Shown in pieces: positions 5,335 to 7,854 of a DNA stretch of 7,854 nt. The stretch covers positions 1 through 7,854 of the forward strand of contig JALFGI010000214.1 in assembly GCA_022777455.1 (NCBI GenBank), given 5' to 3'. Positions within the stretch are counted from its first letter, which is position 1; each line of letters starts with the position of its first letter. The position numbers and the translations under genes are program-made. The stretch comes from Clostridiales bacterium (GTDB taxonomy: Bacteria > Bacillota_A > Clostridia > Oscillospirales > Oscillospiraceae). The notes beneath the pieces were generated by a model, which saw nothing but the letters and a program-made list of their open reading frames with translations, searched no databases and was not told the DNA's origin.

Positions 5335-7326
5335 ATGCCATCCATCATTCAGCTTCCCACCCATATTGCCAACCTGATTGCCGCCGGTGAGGTGGTGGAG
5401 CGTCCGGCCAGCGTGGTCAAGGAGCTGCTGGAAAACGCCGTGGATGCCGGTGCCGCCAAAATCACCGTGGAAATCCGTGACGGCGGAATGACCTTTCTCC
5501 GGGTGACGGACGACGGCTGCGGCATGAGTCCCCAGGATGCCCGCACCGCCTTCCTCCGCCATGCCACCTCCAAGCTGCGCACCGCCGAGGATCTGGCCGC
5601 CATCTCCACCATGGGCTTCCGGGGAGAGGCGCTGGCCGCCATCGCCTCCGTCAGCCGCATCGACCTGATGACCAAGCAGAAGGGCAGCCTCAGCGGTACC
5701 TCGCTGCATCTGGAAGCCGGCGTGATCACGGAGGAAACGGAAACCGGCTGCCCGGAGGGCACCACCATCATCATTCGTGACCTGTTCTTCAACACCCCCG
5801 CCCGGATGAAATTCATGAAATCCGACACCGTGGAGGCCGGACGGGTCACCGCCGCGGTGCAGCTGCAGGCCCTGGCACATCCCCAGGTGGCTATCCAGTT
5901 CCTCCGGGACGGAAAGCAGGCGCTCTCCACCCCCGGGGGCGGCTCCCTGCAGGCGGCGGTGTACTGCGTGTATGGCCGGGAGTTTGCCGCCATGGCCCAG
6001 GTTCAGAGCAAGTGGGACGACTATCGCCTGTCCGGCTACGTCTCCAAGCCCACCCAGGCCCGGCCCAGCCGGAACCTGCAGACCTTCTTCGTCAACAACC
6101 GCCCGGTGAAATCCCGGCTGCTGGTCTCCGCCTTTGAGGAGGCCTACCGCAACCAGCTGATGGTGGGCAAATTCCCCGCCTGCGTCCTCCACCTGGAGCT
6201 GCCCGCCACCGCCGTGGACGTGAACGTCCATCCGGCGAAAACCGAGGTGAAATTCTTAAACGAAAAAGCGGTATTCGACTGCGTGCACTATGGCGTCCTG
6301 GCCGCCCTGAACAAAACCGCCGACCGGCCCGCCGTCCAGTTTCCCCAGAGCGCCCCGGCCCCCCAGACAGCCAGCGGCCCAAAGCCCGCTGCCCAGCAGC
6401 CAACCCCCACAAAATCCGCCCCCAGGCAGGACTTCTACCGCACCATGACCCCGGAGGAATTCAGAACCTTCTCCGCCGCCCTGGAGGCTGCCCCGCGGCC
6501 AAAGCAGGAGGCCGCCGCCGCTGCCGCTGCGCTGGTGCAAAAGGCCGCAAAGGAGCAGCCCGTGCTTCGCTCCCCGGTGACGGCGCCCAAAACCCCGCCC
6601 GCCAAACCGGAAATGCCCAAGCAGGAGCCTCTGCCCCCGCTGCCGGAATTTCCCCCGGAGCCCTCCAAGACCGCTCCCCTGCCCAAAGCACCGGAACCGC
6701 AGTCTGCCCCGGAGCAGGAGCCGGAACCCGTACAGGAGGAACTGCCCCTGCCCGCCCGGCAGGACTGGCGGATGGTGGGGGAGCTGTACCGCAGCTACAT
6801 TCTGGTGGAGCAGGGAGAGGACGCCTTCCTCATCGACAAGCACGCCGCCCACGAGCGGATTCTCTTTGAAAAATTAAAATCCAACCAGGAAGCCATCTCC
6901 GGTCAGCAGCTGCTCTCCCCCATCCCGGTGCGGCTGAATCCCGCCGCCGCTGCCGAGCTGCTGGCAAATAGGGACATGCTGGAGGAATTGGGCTTTGAAA
7001 TCGAGGAATTCGGGGATAACACCCTGCTTCTGCGGCAAATTCCCATGGATTTAAGCCCGGAGGATGCCGCCCAGGCAGTGGAAAGCCTGGCTGCCGATCT
7101 GCTCAATGGCCGCCGGGAGCACAAGGACACCGTCCGGGATGAGCTATTGCACACCGTGGCCTGCAAAGCCGCCATCAAGGCCGGTTGGGTCAGCGACGAG
7201 CAGGAGCTTTTGGCCATCGCCAGAGAGGTAATGGCCCGGGAAGATCTGAAATACTGCCCCCACGGAAGACCCATCTGTGTCTCCTTAAGCAAAAAGCAGC
7301 TGGAAAAGCAGTTTAAGAGAACCTGA
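5335..7326 (+). CDS. mutL: MutL: mismatch repair ATPase and nicking endonuclease
   Basis: MutL couples mismatch-bound MutS to strand removal; in bacteria lacking MutH it nicks the new strand itself. The 663-residue protein begins with a GHKL ATPase: E30 and N34 in the KELLENAVDAG motif, D59 before GCGM, ATSK at 77-80 and GFRGEAL at 94-100. The transducer domain runs to about 335. A linker of about 135 residues (340-475), very rich in Pro, Ala, Glu and Gln, follows; it includes seven consecutive alanines (393-399). The C-terminal domain has the endonuclease motif DKHAAHERILFE (D501, H503, E507, E512), plus the metal-site motifs ACKAAIK (C610) and CPHGRP (C641, H643) and the terminal QFKR. QQLLSP (524-529) matches the position and pattern of the B. 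subtilis MutL clamp-binding motif. The start is supported by GAGGTGA at 5324-5330 and by the family-typical N-terminus. It is longer than E. coli or B. subtilis MutL mainly through the linker. Confidence 0.98.
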   Translation: MPSIIQLPTHIANLIAAGEVVERPASVVKELLENAVDAGAAKITVEIRDGGMTFLRVTDDGCGMSPQDARTAFLRHATSKLRTAEDLAAISTMGFRGEALAAIASVSRIDLMTKQKGSLSGTSLHLEAGVITEETETGCPEGTTIIIRDLFFNTPARMKFMKSDTVEAGRVTAAVQLQALAHPQVAIQFLRDGKQALSTPGGGSLQAAVYCVYGREFAAMAQVQSKWDDYRLSGYVSKPTQARPSRNLQTFFVNNRPVKSRLLVSAFEEAYRNQLMVGKFPACVLHLELPATAVDVNVHPAKTEVKFLNEKAVFDCVHYGVLAALNKTADRPAVQFPQSAPAPQTASGPKPAAQQPTPTKSAPRQDFYRTMTPEEFRTFSAALEAAPRPKQEAAAAAAALVQKAAKEQPVLRSPVTAPKTPPAKPEMPKQEPLPPLPEFPPEPSKTAPLPKAPEPQSAPEQEPEPVQEELPLPARQDWRMVGELYRSYILVEQGEDAFLIDKHAAHERILFEKLKSNQEAISGQQLLSPIPVRLNPAAAAELLANRDMLEELGFEIEEFGDNTLLLRQIPMDLSPEDAAQAVESLAADLLNGRREHKDTVRDELLHTVACKAAIKAGWVSDEQELLAIAREVMAREDLKYCPHGRPICVSLSKKQLEKQFKRT

Positions 7327-7544
7327 CAAATTGGAATTTGGCGGGCAGATACGGCTGCGCCCCTTGGCTCTCCCTTTGGGAGAGCTGTCAGCCGAACAGG
7401 CTGACTGAGAGGGTACCGCAGTAAAATCATTGTAGCCAAAATCAAACCATGCTGCCCTCTCAGTCTGCCCCTGACAGGGCAGCCAGCTCCCCCAGAGGGG
7501 GAGCCAAGGGGAGCGCCGGTTCTAATGCGCTAAATTACAATTTG
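7327..7544. mobile_element. 218-bp MITE-like element with compound hairpin arms
   Basis: The outer ends are inverted copies, CAAATTGGAATTTGGCG (7327-7343) and the reverse complement of 7528-7544, matching at 15 of 17 bases. Inside are larger inverted arms, 7360-7413 and 7455-7511, beginning CCCCTTGGCT and ending GACTGAGAGGG when read inward. Each arm holds two hairpins. Left: GCTCTCCC-ttt-GGGAGAGC (7367-7385) and GTCAGCC-gaaca-GGCTGAC (7387-7405). Right: CTGCCC-ctgaca-GGGCAG (7465-7482) and GCTCCCCC-aga-GGGGGAGC (7486-7504). There is no coding potential, no T-run terminator and no clear target duplication. The left end directly abuts the mutL stop codon. The CCTTGGCTCC...GGGGGAGCTG style is, from memory, a frequent intergenic repeat in gut Clostridia; this could not be checked here. 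Confidence 0.7.
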
Positions 7545-7592
7545 ACGATTTCATAACTAACATCAACAAATCTACCGGGAGGCATTGACCCC

Positions 7593-7854
7593 ATGAACAA
7601 CATCATCTGCATCGCCGGGCCCACTGCCTCCGGGAAAACCGTTCTGGCGGTGGAGCTGGCAAAAGAATTAAACGGCGAGGTGGTTTCCTGCGACTCCATG
7701 CAGGTGTATCGCCGCATGGACATCGGCACCGCCAAGCCCACCCAAGAGGAGATGCAGGGCATCGTTCATCATATGATCGATGTGGCGGAGCCCGACGAGG
7801 ACTTCTCCGTCAGCCGCTACTGCGCCCAGGCCGCCCCCATTGTGGACGATATCC
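7593..7854 (+). CDS. miaA: MiaA: tRNA dimethylallyltransferase (5' part, cut by window end)
   Basis: MiaA transfers the dimethylallyl group from dimethylallyl diphosphate to the N6 of A37 in tRNAs reading UNN codons, giving i6A, the substrate of MiaB encoded at the start of this window. Only the first 87 codons are present and the frame is open to the last base. Visible family features are the P-loop GPTASGKT (9-16), the DSMQVYR segment (34-40), GTAKPT (45-50) and the HHMID motif, followed by the DFSVSRY region. A GGGAGG ribosome binding site at 7577-7582 lies ten bases before the ATG, slightly farther than usual, but no better in-frame start exists. The gene follows mutL as in many bacteria, including E. 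coli. No convincing promoter is visible in the short space after the repeat element, so it probably depends on transcription from upstream. Confidence 0.95.
   Translation, partial: MNNIICIAGPTASGKTVLAVELAKELNGEVVSCDSMQVYRRMDIGTAKPTQEEMQGIVHHMIDVAEPDEDFSVSRYCAQAAPIVDDI

Noticed and set aside
5260..6231. Minus-strand open frame (323 aa) opposite mutL
   Set aside because: Same shadow effect: Gly/His-rich translation without domains, lying entirely over conserved MutL motifs on the other strand.
7360..7511. Intrinsic terminator after mutL
   Set aside because: The hairpins are strong but none is followed by a T-run on either strand, so the repeat element explanation fits better.
7542..7571. Outward promoter at the right end of the mutL-miaA element
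   Set aside because: TTGACG (7542-7547) is a fair -35 box, but no acceptable -10 box lies 16-18 bases downstream; the best candidate, ACAAAT, matches only three of six.

Overview
The window is a compact, entirely plus-strand block of information-processing genes: miaB (264-1667), mutS (1819-4425), a CPBP-family membrane protease homologue (4427-5107), mutL (5335-7326) and the 5' end of miaA (7593 to the window edge). The co-orientation of miaB, mutS, mutL and miaA, the endonuclease-type MutL, the AGGAG-like ribosome binding sites and the GC-rich third codon positions suggest a high-GC gut-type member of the Clostridia, probably Oscillospirales/Ruminococcaceae. That placement is an inference from gene order and from the style of the intergenic repeats; no rRNA marker is present.

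Functionally the block pairs two systems. MutS and MutL are the mismatch sensor and the matchmaker/nicking endonuclease of post-replicative DNA repair. MiaA and MiaB act in sequence on tRNA position A37: MiaA adds the isopentenyl group (i6A) and MiaB methylthiolates it (ms2i6A). The CPBP gene follows the mutS stop by one base and looks translationally coupled to it; its link to repair or tRNA modification is unknown.

No intergenic stretch exceeds about 270 bases, but every spacer longer than one base is filled with inverted-repeat DNA. Bases 1-160 hold a run of short unrelated hairpins punctuated by ATATCGA-like spacers and end in a CAAATT-AC-AATTTG motif. A recognisable promoter for miaB follows, with an 18-bp perfect palindrome over its -10 box. 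The miaB-mutS gap carries a 75-bp inverted-repeat element (1691-1765). The CPBP-mutL gap carries a 155-bp one (5114-5268) with the same design but different stem sequence. The mutL-miaA gap is filled by a 218-bp element (7327-7544) whose ends match the motif at 141-160. These look like small non-autonomous MITE-like elements. None encodes a protein and none is followed by the T-run of an intrinsic terminator, so read-through transcription from miaB to miaA is plausible.

The genes themselves are ordinary, intact members of well-known families. The least explained content is the set of structured spacers, the palindromic operator candidate upstream of miaB, and the CPBP gene inside the repair operon.
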